A stretch of DNA of 64,000 nt. Origin: Palsa-1392 sp963819975. GTDB taxonomy: Bacteria; Verrucomicrobiota; Verrucomicrobiia; Chthoniobacterales; UBA10450. Made by a program: the position numbers and the translations under genes. How positions within the stretch are numbered: the first letter of the stretch is position 1; every line of letters begins with the position of its first letter. Under the pieces are notes generated by a model. The model was not told the DNA's origin. It searched no databases and was given only the letters and a program-made list of their open reading frames with translations. Shown here one piece after another: positions 8,030 through 17,768 of this stretch. The stretch spans positions 1 through 64,000 of the forward strand of contig CAWFYE010000017.1 of assembly GCA_963819975.1 (NCBI GenBank), read 5' to 3'.

Positions 8030-9301
8030 ATGGAGCTGAAGGAACAGATCCTGGATTTCGGACGGCGCGCCCGGCGCGCCGCGAGATCGTTAGGCCAGCT
8101 CGCGACCGACCAGAAGAACGCCGCCCTCCGGGCGATGGCGGATGAGATCGTCGCGCGCACCGAACCGATTTTGGCGGAGAACGAAAAAGATCTGGCGCGC
8201 GCCCGCAGTCATAATCTCTCGAGCGCGATGATCGATCGCCTGACTCTGAATCCGGCGCGGATCGAGGCCATGGCCAGTGGCATCCGCGATGTCGCCGCGC
8301 TGCCGGACCCGGTCGGCGAAGTGATTCGGGCATGGACTCAGCCTAACGGTATCCACATTTCCAAGATGCGCGTCCCGATCGGGGTCGTCGGGATCATCTA
8401 CGAATCGCGACCTAACGTCACCAGCGACGCCGCTGTCCTTTGCACGAAAACCGGCAACGCCACCATCCTGCGCGGCGGCTCGGAATCGATTTATTCCAAT
8501 CTCGCGATTGCCGCGGCATTGCAGGAAGGCGGCGCGCGGGCGGGTTTGCCTGACGACAGCATCCTGCTCATCCCGAGCACCGATCGCGAGGCGGTTCGGT
8601 TGATGGCGGAGATGGATCGTTATATCGACCTGATCGTGCCGCGCGGCGGCAAAGAGTTGATCGAAGCAGTCGTGAGCGTGGCGCGCATGCCGGTGATCAA
8701 GCATTCCGATGGAATCTGTATCGCCTACGTCGACCGCGAGGCCGATCTCGAGATGGCGACCGAGATTGTGGTCAACGCCAAAACCCAGCGGCCGGGTGTC
8801 TGCAACGCGATCGAAACCGTTCTCGTCCATCGCGATGTCGCCCCCGCTTTCCTCCGCCGGCTCGCGCCGCGTTTCGCGGAGAAAAAGGTCGAGCTCCGCG
8901 CCGATGAGCGTGCCTTTGCCGAATTGGCCGCGCTCGACTACGGGCCTCTCCGGCTCGCCACCGAAGAGGATTGGCAAACCGAATTCCTCGACTTCGTTCT
9001 CGCTCTCCGGGTGGTCGAATCGCCTGACGACGCCATCGAGCATGTTGAGCAATTCGGTTCGCACCACAGCGATTGCATCGTCACGCGCAACCAGGAAACA
9101 GCCGAACGCTTCCTGCGCGAAGTTGATTCGGCAACCGTTTACTGGAATGCCTCGACTCGCTTCACAGATGGGAGCGAATTCGGCTTCGGCGCTGAGATCG
9201 GCATCAGCACCGACAAGCTCCACGCCCGCGGCCCGATGGGTTTGGAAGAGCTGACGACCTACAAATACGTCATCCGCGGGACCGGTCAGGTGCGGTCTTA
9301 G
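8030..9301 (+). CDS. proA: Glutamate-5-semialdehyde dehydrogenase (gamma-glutamyl phosphate reductase)
   Basis: NADPH-dependent reduction of gamma-glutamyl phosphate to glutamate semialdehyde, the second step of proline synthesis. 423 residues, the usual length. Visible signatures are GVVGIIYESRPNVTSD, the nucleotide-binding stretch TILRGGSESIYSN, the catalytic cysteine region QRPGVCNAIETVL and the C-terminal FGFGAEIGISTDKLHARGPMGL, all typical of ProA. The ATG is 3 nt behind the proB stop, so the two are translationally linked and the unstable acyl phosphate can pass between partners. Three copies of the CCTAACG/CGTTAGG motif lie in its 5' third. Confidence 0.95.
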   Translation: MELKEQILDFGRRARRAARSLGQLATDQKNAALRAMADEIVARTEPILAENEKDLARARSHNLSSAMIDRLTLNPARIEAMASGIRDVAALPDPVGEVIRAWTQPNGIHISKMRVPIGVVGIIYESRPNVTSDAAVLCTKTGNATILRGGSESIYSNLAIAAALQEGGARAGLPDDSILLIPSTDREAVRLMAEMDRYIDLIVPRGGKELIEAVVSVARMPVIKHSDGICIAYVDREADLEMATEIVVNAKTQRPGVCNAIETVLVHRDVAPAFLRRLAPRFAEKKVELRADERAFAELAALDYGPLRLATEEDWQTEFLDFVLALRVVESPDDAIEHVEQFGSHHSDCIVTRNQETAERFLREVDSATVYWNASTRFTDGSEFGFGAEIGISTDKLHARGPMGLEELTTYKYVIRGTGQVRS

Positions 9302-9392
9302 CGCTATCTCCGCAGCTATCCTGAGCCCGAAAAACGCAGGCGTGGCGACAACTCAGCTTCTCGTTAGTCACTTCGCCAGCCATACGACACGC

Positions 9393-9645
9393 TTATTTCG
9401 GCGCGAGCGAGGCGACGATTTGCTCGAAACGCGGATCCCGCGCAATGGGTCCCGAAATGGATGAAGGCGGAGATCTCCATAATTGAACACGCCCGGAATT
9501 CTTACCGTGGCGGCCAGTTGTTCGAAAGCGGAGGTCCTTCTCCCCGGTCCCCAATATCGGCCAGGCATTCCATTAAGTCCGGGCCCACGATCGCGTCTTT
9601 GCTCGGCGGACAGAACTCCACAGCGACCCAAAAGGACGAGCATGT
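9393..9645 (-). pseudogene. C-terminal remnant of a TPR/protein-kinase-type protein
   Basis: On the minus strand the frame reads FNYGDLRLHPFRDPLRG and then, one base out of phase, DPRFEQIVASLAPK and stop. This ending, with a conserved DPLRGDPRFE...LAPK, is typical of large TPR-containing serine/threonine kinase or TolB-like proteins in Verrucomicrobia and Acidobacteria. Only about the last 80 residues remain and they are broken by a one-base frameshift near 9435, so this is a fossil. It fills most of the gap between proA and the SBBP gene. Confidence 0.55.
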
Positions 9646-9663
9646 CTAACTTTGCGCGCCCTG

Positions 9664-12261
9664 CTACGGAGGACAGATAATTGCTGTTACCGTTCCGGTG
9701 CCCGGGTGGCCGGGATTGCCATCGTACCCGGGATCGGTCTGGATGATTGCTATCCTGGAGACGTCACCGCTGATCGTCGAGCCCGATTTGGTTATCGAGC
9801 TTGAGACAATGACCGTGATATCAGCCGGGACGCTCGCCGGTGGTCCGGAACTATTGCCGGGCCGACTTTGCCAATCGCCCCCACAGGCCGGCGGATCTGG
9901 GTCTGTCGAAGTAGCGAAGCCTTTGAAGCTCGAAGGGGCTGGACCGCCGCTCAGTGAATTCTCCCTCGCCCACTTCGCGCCCCAAAACGTCACGTGATTA
10001 CCGACGACTGCATTGAGATCGCCAATGACAAATGCTGTAGGTGCCGGACCAATCTTCGCCACAAAAGCCTCAGAGTAAAAGGGATCACCGTTGAAGGTGG
10101 TCTGAAAGGCCCCAGCGGTAGTGGGGAAGTCGGTCGCTTCCGTGAAGCCCGAAACGTAGGCGTTGCCGGAGGTGTCCAAAGCGATGCCGTGGCCCTCATC
10201 GCGACCGTTGCCCCCGAGATATGTGGAGTAGAGGAGGCTCGTCCCGGAGGGATTGAGCTTGGTCACGAAGGCATCAGCGCCCCCGCCGCTGGTCGTTTGG
10301 TAGGCGCCAGCGGTGGTGGGAAAGTCGCTTCCCGCTCCGCCCGTCACGGAGGCGCTGCCGGAGGTGTTCACCGCGATACCGTAGCCGCTATCGAAACCGC
10401 CCGCGCCCAGATAAGTGGAGTAGAGTAGGCTCGTAGCGGAGGGATTGAGTTTAGTCACGAAGGCATCAGTGCCCCCGCTGTTGGTCGTTTGGAAAGCCCC
10501 GGCAGTCGTGGGGAAGTCGGTCGAATACGTCGCTCCTGTTACGTAGGCGTTGCCGGAGGTATCGACCGCAATGCCGCTAGCCGAGGAAACTTCGGTATCG
10601 CTGCCTCCGAGATAAGTGGAGTAAATAAGGCTGGTGCCGGTGGGATTTAGTTGAGTCACGAAGTCGTCGCGGAAACCACCGTAGGTCGTCTGGAAGGCAC
10701 CAGCGGTCGTTGGATAGTCGCCCGACTCCGTGTCTCCCATGACGTAGGCGTTGCCGGTGGTGTCGAGCGCGATCGCGTTGCACCCATCGCGAGCGTTGCC
10801 CCCGAGATAGGTGGAGTAAACAAGGCCAGTGCCGGTGGGATTGAACTTGGTGACGAAGCCATCGAAGCCGCTGTTGATTAACGTCTGAAAGGCCCCGGCC
10901 GTGGTGGGAAAGTCGTTTGAAGCCGTCTGTCCCGTGACGTGGGCGTTGCCGGTGGTGTCGACTGCGATCCCGAGACCCGCATCATTACTGCTGCCCCCGA
11001 GATAACTGGAGTAAAGAAGGCTAGCGCCGGTGGAGTTGAGTGCAGCCACGAAGGCATCTTCGATACCACCGAAGACCGTCTGGAAAGCCCCAGCGGTGGC
11101 GGGAAAGTCGCTCGAACCCGTCACGCCCGAAAGGTAGGCGTTGCCGGAGCTGTCGACCGCGACGTCAAGGCCGATATCGACATTGCTGCCCCCGAGATAG
11201 GTGGAGTAGAGAAGGCCGGTACCAGTGTTATTGAACTTGGTCACGAAGACATCTAGCGAACCACCGTTGGTCGTTTGAAAGCCCCCAGCGGTCGTTGGAA
11301 AATCGGTCGAACTCGAATAGCCCGTAACGTAGGCGTTGCCGGAGGTGTCGACCGCGATGCGGGAGCTGGCATCTCCAGCGTTGCCCCCGAGATAGCTGGA
11401 GTAAAGAAGGATCGGATCGATAATGAGTGGCTTGGCCGTATCGTAGGCTGCCACTTGGAAGCCTATCTCATGGCCGCGCCGGAGAACATATTTGCCTTTC
11501 ACGGGTCGGTGCTGGCCGTCCACTTCCTGGTAGATTTCCGGCTTATTCCAGCGCACGGCGCCTCCCGCCGTCTCCAGCACCAGCTGGCCCTGGCCGTCCA
11601 CATACATCTTCCGCGCACCGGCAACCTGGAGGCGGATACAAGCAAGATCGGCTCCGGGTCCTACCACAAAATCGTATTCCAATTGCCTTTGGTTGCCGTA
11701 GTAAACCAGATCGATGCCGGGATAAACGGCTTCATAGCGCACTCTGGCGTAGGTGGCCACATTCGTGCGCCAATTGGAGGGATCATCGCCGGTGAAGTAG
11801 TTGACCTTGCCCGCCAACTCCTTCTCGCCGGTCACTTGGACTGCTGGATTTGTCGCCACCAGCTTGGTGCGCAAAACGGTCGATTCGCGCCCGGACTTCT
11901 TCTGCGAGAGAGTCGCGCGAGCCGTCTTCTTCGCCGGGGCAAGCTCCGCCGGCTTCGTCAGCACGAGCACTGCCTCCCGATCGGTCAGGAACAGATTGTA
12001 ACCGCTGCCTCGAGAGAGGAACTTGACCTGTCGATCCTGCTGACCCTTGTTAGCTTCGAAGCTGAGCGGAAGCTGGCCATAACTTTTACTAATCCGGGCA
12101 GAGGTTGCTTTATTGGGTTTGCTCGGCCCAGGCGTTTCTCCATGCGCGGTCGGCGAAAGCGCAAAGCATGCGAGCGCGAACACAAAGAGAGAAGAATGCC
12201 ACCGCACCTGCGGCCAGCGGATCCTTAAAGTTGGATTGGTTGGTAGGATTGGGTTTTTCAT
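9664..12261 (-). CDS. Large secreted SBBP-repeat beta-propeller protein
   Basis: 865 residues. A long signal region (hydrophobic part LFVFALACFALSPTAHG) is followed by an N-terminal domain at about 50-285 (LPLSFEANKGQQDRQVKFLSRG ... NYFTGDDPSNWRTNV ... YPGIDLVYYG), as found before SBBP repeats. Seven SBBP repeats of about 65 residues follow, each with GNAYVTG..., DFPTTAGAFQT and LLYSTYLGG. The last about 110 residues form a separate Gly/Pro/Ser-rich domain that I have seen at the end of similar proteins. No enzyme signature is visible; probably secreted or surface-exposed. The gene stands alone on its strand, and its codon use is dominated by the repeats. Confidence 0.8.
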   Translation of the reverse strand: MKNPILPTNPTLRIRWPQVRWHSSLFVFALACFALSPTAHGETPGPSKPNKATSARISKSYGQLPLSFEANKGQQDRQVKFLSRGSGYNLFLTDREAVLVLTKPAELAPAKKTARATLSQKKSGRESTVLRTKLVATNPAVQVTGEKELAGKVNYFTGDDPSNWRTNVATYARVRYEAVYPGIDLVYYGNQRQLEYDFVVGPGADLACIRLQVAGARKMYVDGQGQLVLETAGGAVRWNKPEIYQEVDGQHRPVKGKYVLRRGHEIGFQVAAYDTAKPLIIDPILLYSSYLGGNAGDASSRIAVDTSGNAYVTGYSSSTDFPTTAGGFQTTNGGSLDVFVTKFNNTGTGLLYSTYLGGSNVDIGLDVAVDSSGNAYLSGVTGSSDFPATAGAFQTVFGGIEDAFVAALNSTGASLLYSSYLGGSSNDAGLGIAVDTTGNAHVTGQTASNDFPTTAGAFQTLINSGFDGFVTKFNPTGTGLVYSTYLGGNARDGCNAIALDTTGNAYVMGDTESGDYPTTAGAFQTTYGGFRDDFVTQLNPTGTSLIYSTYLGGSDTEVSSASGIAVDTSGNAYVTGATYSTDFPTTAGAFQTTNSGGTDAFVTKLNPSATSLLYSTYLGAGGFDSGYGIAVNTSGSASVTGGAGSDFPTTAGAYQTTSGGGADAFVTKLNPSGTSLLYSTYLGGNGRDEGHGIALDTSGNAYVSGFTEATDFPTTAGAFQTTFNGDPFYSEAFVAKIGPAPTAFVIGDLNAVVGNHVTFWGAKWARENSLSGGPAPSSFKGFATSTDPDPPACGGDWQSRPGNSSGPPASVPADITVIVSSSITKSGSTISGDVSRIAIIQTDPGYDGNPGHPGTGTVTAIICPP
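10080..11420. repeat. Coding tandem repeat of about 186-201 bp (SBBP blades)
   Basis: Seven recurrences of a phrase like GGCGTTGCCGGAGGTGTC are visible near 10159, 10347, 10543, 10745, 10939, 11134 and 11331. Each unit codes for one SBBP repeat of the minus-strand gene. The spacing varies with short loop-length differences. Confidence 0.75.
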
Positions 12262-12509
12262 TGGGCTTTGTTGGTTAGTTGATGGTTAAAACGCTACGGT
12301 GATTGGCAAGGGGGAACGGCGCCCGCAACCGTGTCGCATGGAATTTTAGCATTGGTTCATTCGCCCGCGCCAGACCCCTAAAAGTGTAAACTTGCTTGCG
12401 TATGACCGATTGATTTGGCAGGGTGCGGTCGTCGACCTCACCATCGAAAATTTGAACCTCAGGCGTTTTGCAGCGCCGAGCGTTTCCGGGGTGAGACACG
12501 CCGAATGCG

Positions 12510-13766
12510 ATGAACCTGATGGCAAGACGAGGCACGATCAGAGATATAGCGAATTGGCATTCGCTCCATCGGTCGTTGGGGCCGCCTTATCCCGCAGCGA
12601 GCTGGCGCCTCTTGCCGGAAATCTGGCGGAGCTTGCTTTCGACTGGCAGGTTGCAGCTTTTTCTGGTTGAGGATCGAAGTAACCCGCGCGGGTCGGCCAT
12701 CATCGCTTGTTGTGCGGCCGTCTTTGTGACGGACGCGTTTTGCAGAAAGACGCAATCAGCGGTCCCACTTAAGTATCAGAAACGCAGGAAAGGGAAAAAG
12801 GAGATCAAAGCATTCAGTGCGGAGGCGCCGACGGTCCTCTCCCCTTACCTCGAGATTGAGCTGGTGCGGCTCTATCTTTCTCGGAAACTGCCGGTGTTGA
12901 CCCGAAGCGAGATTGCCCGGGCCAACGCGGGGCAGGGATTGAATGTCCTCGTGTGTTTTTCGGGCTTGGAGAAAAGCGTTCTTCCGTGCAGACAGTCCCT
13001 CGCACTGCGTAAAAAACGGTGTGCAGCCTTCGACCTCGCTCTCAGTGGTTACCAAGTGAAAGAGTTTCTCGCCAATCCGATTGGCCAAGAGGCATGTCAA
13101 GAGGCCATCGATGGAGGCGCGCACCTCCGGCGAGACTATTCCAAATACTTTCGAAGAGCCGGGCTTCCTATGCCAGAATCCTTACGACCGCGACTCGTCG
13201 GATTGACACGGGAAGAGGCTGCAGCGCATCCGGGAAGTCATCTCGCAGGTCTTTTTGGTTTCAGTCCTCCGCGTTTTCACTTTTGCCGGTCGCAACAAGC
13301 GCTCCTCCGCCGCGCCTTGGACGGCGAGACTCATGAGGAAGAGGCATCATCGCTCCATATATCTCTCTGGACGGTGAAGAAGCGCTGGCACGACATCTAC
13401 GAGCGGGTTGCTTCTGTCGACAGCGATTTGCTGCCGTCACCGACGACCAACGCTCCGCAAGCACACCCGCGCGGGGCAGAGCGGAGGCGACGTCTATTAA
13501 CCTATTTGCGACAGCATCCTGAAGAGCTTCGTCCGTTCGAGCATTCGACGCGACGCATGTCGTGGCAAGAGGATTTGGCGGGTGGCGGGGGGGGGCGTTT
13601 GCCCGCACACTTCCCAGGTCGCAGCCTAACGAACGATTTCGAGATTGCCGCGACGTCAGCGATTCTTGAGTCCCGTATAATCTCCCGCAGGTGCCTGATA
13701 GATATCTTGGAATCGCTGGCCAAACCAACGCGAATGCTTAATTTTCCGCCTCCGCGCGCGATGTGA
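12510..13766 (+). CDS. Hypothetical protein with C-terminal LuxR-like helix-turn-helix
   Basis: 418 residues, no signal peptide. The N-terminal part (PEIWRSLLSTGRLQLFLVED) and the middle resemble uncharacterised proteins of soil Verrucomicrobia and Acidobacteria. At about residues 255-300 the segment LLRRALDGETHEEEASSLHISLWTVKKRWHDI (key parts RALDGET and TVKKRW) is a LuxR-type recognition helix, so DNA binding is likely. Relatives usually end soon after a HPEELRPF motif (about 340 here). The extra about 75 residues behind it include a run of glycines coded by a G-run at about 13585-13594 and may be readthrough caused by an indel. A lone regulator; the target is unknown. Confidence 0.6.
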   Translation: MNLMARRGTIRDIANWHSLHRSLGPPYPAASWRLLPEIWRSLLSTGRLQLFLVEDRSNPRGSAIIACCAAVFVTDAFCRKTQSAVPLKYQKRRKGKKEIKAFSAEAPTVLSPYLEIELVRLYLSRKLPVLTRSEIARANAGQGLNVLVCFSGLEKSVLPCRQSLALRKKRCAAFDLALSGYQVKEFLANPIGQEACQEAIDGGAHLRRDYSKYFRRAGLPMPESLRPRLVGLTREEAAAHPGSHLAGLFGFSPPRFHFCRSQQALLRRALDGETHEEEASSLHISLWTVKKRWHDIYERVASVDSDLLPSPTTNAPQAHPRGAERRRRLLTYLRQHPEELRPFEHSTRRMSWQEDLAGGGGGRLPAHFPGRSLTNDFEIAATSAILESRIISRRCLIDILESLAKPTRMLNFPPPRAM

Positions 13767-14155
13767 GAGGCTAATCGCTGCGTTCGACCACCGCCGGATA
13801 TCATCGGCCGGAAGATCATGGCGTCATAATCCGGACAAAGGCGTGCGCGGCTCGGATGGATCGCGGTACGGCCTTCGGCAATCGCTTGATCCCGGTCCCG
13901 GCAATGTTGGTCCGATGAACAGCACATGCTCGATCTCGAATCGCAGATTGTTCTCAGGCTCAGGCGCCACGCCTTTCCTTTACCGGGGTCGAAAGCCGGT
14001 CGCGAACTTTTTCGCCAGATCGGGCTGCCCCTTCGAAGACCAGACGCTGCCTGGACGGACGATGCGACAATTTCCGGTTCGATCTTTTCGGTCTTGATTG
14101 GCCGCCGGCCAGCGAAACGAGCGAACTAATCAGCTCCTCAAACTCTGCCTCTTTT
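13767..14155. other. Gap without recognised gene
   Basis: About 390 bp between the HTH protein and the end of the MFS gene. Short open frames exist, for example one starting at the ATG at 13926 (67 codons), but none resembles a known protein or has a clear ribosome-binding site. No RNA gene or strong terminator is seen. Confidence 0.5.
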
Positions 14156-15571
14156 CTAGGCGTGAGCGCGATGGTGATGTTGCAGGATGCGCAGACGTTC
14201 CTTGTCCGGCTTTCCACCGATAAACAAAATGGAAACCGCGACGCCGCAGCTTGCCACGATGGCGTCGACGAGGAACGCCTTGTGGATTCCATCCACCAGC
14301 GAGCCAGCTGTGACCACGAGCGCCGTGTTCAAACCGAGACCGATCGAACCGCCGGCGATTTGAAACATATAGACGATCCCGCCAGCGAGACTGGATCGCG
14401 ATGGATCGATGGCCGTCACGGCAGCGGTCGTAATTGACGAGTAAAAGAGGCCAACTCCTATCCCAAGCACCACCATGCCTGCAATGAGCCCTTCGTATCT
14501 CGTTGCCGGCCCGACCATCGACAGCATAAAAATGCCGACGGCAAGAAAGACGGCACCGAGCGACACAATCATTTTGGGGCCCATTTTTTCGTAGAGCGGC
14601 CCGGCAATAAAAGAAGTGACGGCAAAGGTCCCCATCATTGGCAACAGCCCGACCCCCGCCGCGGCGGCGGAGTAACTAAGCACTTTGACCATGAACTGCG
14701 GGAGATAGAGCAGAGAGGCAAAGAAAATCGCCGACATTAGTAACACCGTGATGCAGGCGGCGACGAACTTGCGATTATGGAGCACATCACCGGGTACGAG
14801 CGCCATCGAGCCGACTCGCCGCTCGATCAATCCAAAAGCTATAAATGCCACCGGCACGAGCACAAAGAGGCCGATGATGAGCGGGTCGCTCCAGCCCAAA
14901 TCAATCCCTTCGTCGAGCGCGAAGAGGAACGCGAGGAGACCGACCGAGAGACACGCGATTCCCCCATAGTCGATGCGGTGGTCGGCGAGTTTTCCTTCGT
15001 CCGCCGGAACGATGCTCCAGGTGGCTCCGATGGCAAACGCGGCTATGGGAAGGTTGAGGAAGAAGATCCAGCGCCAACTTGCCGCGTCGGTCAGAACTCC
15101 CCCGAGAAGCGGACCGATCGCGTTTCCAAAGCCAGCCGCGCCCAGAATCAGGCCACCCGCGAGTCCGGCCTTGCTCGATGGCAGAAGCGCATAGGTCATG
15201 CCGAGGACGGCCGGCCACATCATCGCGCCGCCTACACCCATCAACGCCCGGCACGTCAGCAACACGACAACATTCGGCGCGAAGCCACCGATGACCGAGA
15301 AAGCGGCAAAGATGCCCGCACCGAGGAAGAATATTTGCCGCCGACCGAACATATCGGCGAGGCGACCTCCGGTAACGATGAGGACTCCAAAGACCAAAGC
15401 GTAGCCGTTGATGACCCATTGTACTGTGGTGACGTCGGCGCCAAAGTCTCGCTCCATCGCCGGGAGCGCGACGCTTAGGGCAGTGAAATCGTTGGCGACG
15501 ACGAGGACGGCAAGGGCCATCGCGACAAGGCCAAGGATGGTCGACTTGTTCAATGGATCTTCCTTCGCCAT
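14156..15571 (-). CDS. MFS drug exporter, DHA2 (EmrB/QacA) type
   Basis: 471 residues with about 14 hydrophobic segments, the number typical of the DHA2 family. Motif A (GGRLADMFGRRQIF, about 68-81) lies between TM2 and TM3, and a motif C-like stretch (GAAGFGNAIGPLLGGVL) sits in TM5. These proton-driven antiporters export hydrophobic cations or antibiotics through the inner membrane. The C-terminus ends in a His-rich tail (LQHHHRAHA). No membrane-fusion partner or regulator lies next to it, so it is probably a stand-alone exporter of unknown substrate. Confidence 0.85.
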   Translation of the reverse strand: MAKEDPLNKSTILGLVAMALAVLVVANDFTALSVALPAMERDFGADVTTVQWVINGYALVFGVLIVTGGRLADMFGRRQIFFLGAGIFAAFSVIGGFAPNVVVLLTCRALMGVGGAMMWPAVLGMTYALLPSSKAGLAGGLILGAAGFGNAIGPLLGGVLTDAASWRWIFFLNLPIAAFAIGATWSIVPADEGKLADHRIDYGGIACLSVGLLAFLFALDEGIDLGWSDPLIIGLFVLVPVAFIAFGLIERRVGSMALVPGDVLHNRKFVAACITVLLMSAIFFASLLYLPQFMVKVLSYSAAAAGVGLLPMMGTFAVTSFIAGPLYEKMGPKMIVSLGAVFLAVGIFMLSMVGPATRYEGLIAGMVVLGIGVGLFYSSITTAAVTAIDPSRSSLAGGIVYMFQIAGGSIGLGLNTALVVTAGSLVDGIHKAFLVDAIVASCGVAVSILFIGGKPDKERLRILQHHHRAHA

Positions 15572-15801
15572 GAGCCCGATTATCGTCAGCTCGACGAAAC
15601 TGTGTCAATCACTCTCCAGGCGGCGGCCGAAGACCTGGAAAACTTGAGCATATCGAAACCGGGTGCAATGCCGGCGCGATTGAGAATCGCCAATGTCTCC
15701 AGCCGCACGCTCCCGACGGAATGCGGAGCCGCTCAGCTCCGGGATCGCCGCCACGGATGGTGTGCGAGTCGTCCATCATGCGCTCATCACGCCGTCGCAG
15801 G

Positions 15802-16706
15802 CTACTTCACGTTGGGAATCTTGACGGCACTGCCTCTTGCCTGCGGGTCCCTTGGATCCTTTACCACCGTCACGAACAATTCGTTCTCGCCTTCGCCGAA
15901 GGCGACATTTGTCGTGCCATCACCCGCCGCGATTTCAAACACGTGCTGGAGCTTGCCGTCGGGAGAGATCTTCAAATCTTGCCCCCGAACCATTGCGCGA
16001 CATAGACGTTGCCTTTGCGGTCGATCTTCATGCTGTCGGGTCCGAGCCACCACGACTTATTCTTGTCTTTCACGAGAAGATTGAGCAGCGCAAAGTTTGA
16101 TCGGTGACTCAATCTGCCGTCGCCATTGATCGTGAATTTCAGAATACAGTTGCCGAGGGTTTCGCTGACGTAAAGGGTCTTTTGGTCAGGTGAAACTCCG
16201 ATACCGTTGGCGTAGTTAAGATCTGTCGCGACCTCGACCCATTGCTGAGCGCCCGGCGCACGATAGAGAATCTTTCCTATCACCGCCGTGGGTACATCGT
16301 GATAGGGGCCAAAGACAGTGGCATAGGCGGCGCCGTTAGGCGCGACTACAATATCATTGATGCCGCCCTCGAACGGCTTGCCGCTTTTGTCCGCATTCCA
16401 CCGGCCATTCATGTCGAGTTCAAGGATCGCGCCGTGCTCGTCGGTGCAGGCAAGCAGGAATGTCTTTTCTTTCGTGAGCGCTAATCCGTTATGGCCGCAG
16501 CCCTCAGTGTGATTCAGCACCGTCGCCTTTTTGCCATCCCACTTCGAGAGCGTATTCGAGATCCAGCCAACATAATAAAGGTCGCCGTCCAGGTACAACG
16601 GGCCCTCAGGTCCAAGGACATCACTCACAATGGTGGTTTCGCCGGCCCAAGCCGGAGCTACCAACATCACGCCCAATATGAAGCAGATAATCTTGTCTAT
16701 TTTCAT
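15802..16706 (-). pseudogene. SMP-30/gluconolactonase-like secreted beta-propeller, frameshifted
   Basis: From the ATG at 16706 a signal peptide (MKIDKIICFILGVMLVAPAWA) leads into a propeller with GPEGPLYLDG, CGHNGLALTKEK, YANGIGVSPDQKTLYVSET and the closing VYVAQWFGG. The frame then breaks at a run of five Gs at about 15977. In the shifted frame the protein continues QDLKISPDGKLQHVF to a stop at 15802. One more G would restore about 300 continuous residues. The family hydrolyses lactones or phosphotriesters, or acts as a strictosidine-synthase-like sugar lactonase. Either a very recent lesion or a homopolymer sequencing error. Confidence 0.7.
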
Positions 16707-17023
16707 GTTGTTTCTTTTACGGTAGCTCAGATAGCCCGACCCCTTCAGGACGGCAGCCAATTGCCTGGTTGCGAGATGATTCGCGACGCTCCACGCATCG
16801 ACCAAGAAGGGAGACTCTTTCGGACTCGATTCTGGTTTCTGGTTCGCCCGATAATCCAGTGAAACCGATTGACTTATCAATCCGGACGGACTAACGAGAC
16901 ATAATCCGTGAAAGCGAAAAACCGGTTTGGCGACAACAGCTAACAAGCGTCATCCGCTGCGACCTGAACGTTGAGTGTGGTCAGCTCAGACATGCGGGGG
17001 TCTTCCCCGAAGGAAAATTGAAA
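16707..17023. other. Divergent intergenic region, nothing recognised
   Basis: About 315 bp between two divergent starts. It must carry both promoters. The minus frame stays open upstream of the SMP-30 start, but with no signal peptide and no family match. Confidence 0.4.
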
Positions 17024-17512
17024 ATGAAAAAACTGATAGTGGTAGTAATCGCGTCGGCTTGTTGCTCGGCGTTCACGCTCAACGCGTCAGCTCAGCAAGC
17101 CGACCAGGCGATCTCCGATGCGGTGATTGCGATGGCGAAAGCGCAATGGGCGGCCTCGATAAAAGATCCGACGAACGTCACCGCCCAGACGAAGGACATG
17201 TCGGATGACTACACGGAGTTCAACGCCCAGTATGCCACGCGCCTCGATGGGAAGCCGATAAATGCGCAGCTGGCGGAGGCGTCAGTCAAAGACTCAACCA
17301 AGGGACTCTTTGCGGACATGACTAATCCCAAGGTCCAAGTCTACAACGGTGATGTCGCCATTCTGACTTACAACTATATCGGCCTGACCCAAAAGAAGGA
17401 CGGAACGACGGAACCGAACCGGGCAAAATCCACGCGCGTTTATGTGAAAAACGGCGACAAATGGATGTTGGTCCACGCCAACTTCGCGGCCGATCCTCTG
17501 CCCCAGCAATAG
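17024..17512 (+). CDS. Secreted NTF2-like (SnoaL/DUF4440-type) protein
   Basis: 162 residues from the ATG at 17024, which has AGGA about 9 nt upstream; a TTG two codons earlier (17018) is less likely. The signal peptide (KKLIVVVIASACCSAFTLNASAQ) is followed by a small alpha+beta domain with a helix (AMAKAQWAASI), DYTEFNAQYATRLDG and the final strands STRVYVKNGDKWMLVHANF. This is the fold of NTF2-like ketosteroid-isomerase relatives. A catalytic role cannot be read from the sequence. Predicted periplasmic. A GC-rich imperfect hairpin lies just downstream. Confidence 0.75.
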   Translation: MKKLIVVVIASACCSAFTLNASAQQADQAISDAVIAMAKAQWAASIKDPTNVTAQTKDMSDDYTEFNAQYATRLDGKPINAQLAEASVKDSTKGLFADMTNPKVQVYNGDVAILTYNYIGLTQKKDGTTEPNRAKSTRVYVKNGDKWMLVHANFAADPLPQQ

Positions 17513-17768
17513 CGGACGAACTTGAGAAAGGGCCGCCAGAGCGCGCTGTGCGCTTTGGCGACCCCTACTTTCGCCGCTCCGGACCGGTCATCCACGACCT
17601 CCAGCTCCACTTTCTTCTTTTGTCTCGGAAGGCATCGTCGCAACCACCACGACGGCGGTCGTCGAGTTCAATTCTTCCGTGGCGCTGACGTGTTTCGAGG
17701 GTTGAGATTAATCAGTCCGTTGCCGCGCGTGCCGGGTTTTCGAGGCGTAAACCGGCGGGGTCGGCCAC

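Noticed and set aside
8090..9223. 377-codon minus-strand open frame over proA
   Set aside because: Pure shadow of the proA coding frame in GC-rich DNA; no signal, family or ribosome-binding site.
9368..9643. 91-codon minus-strand frame as a gene of its own
   Set aside because: It is the out-of-phase reading through a decayed TPR/kinase protein end, better described as a pseudogene.
17535..17559. GC-rich imperfect hairpin behind the NTF2-like gene as terminator
   Set aside because: The stem has a mismatch and no T-run follows; possible mRNA end structure, but not supported enough.
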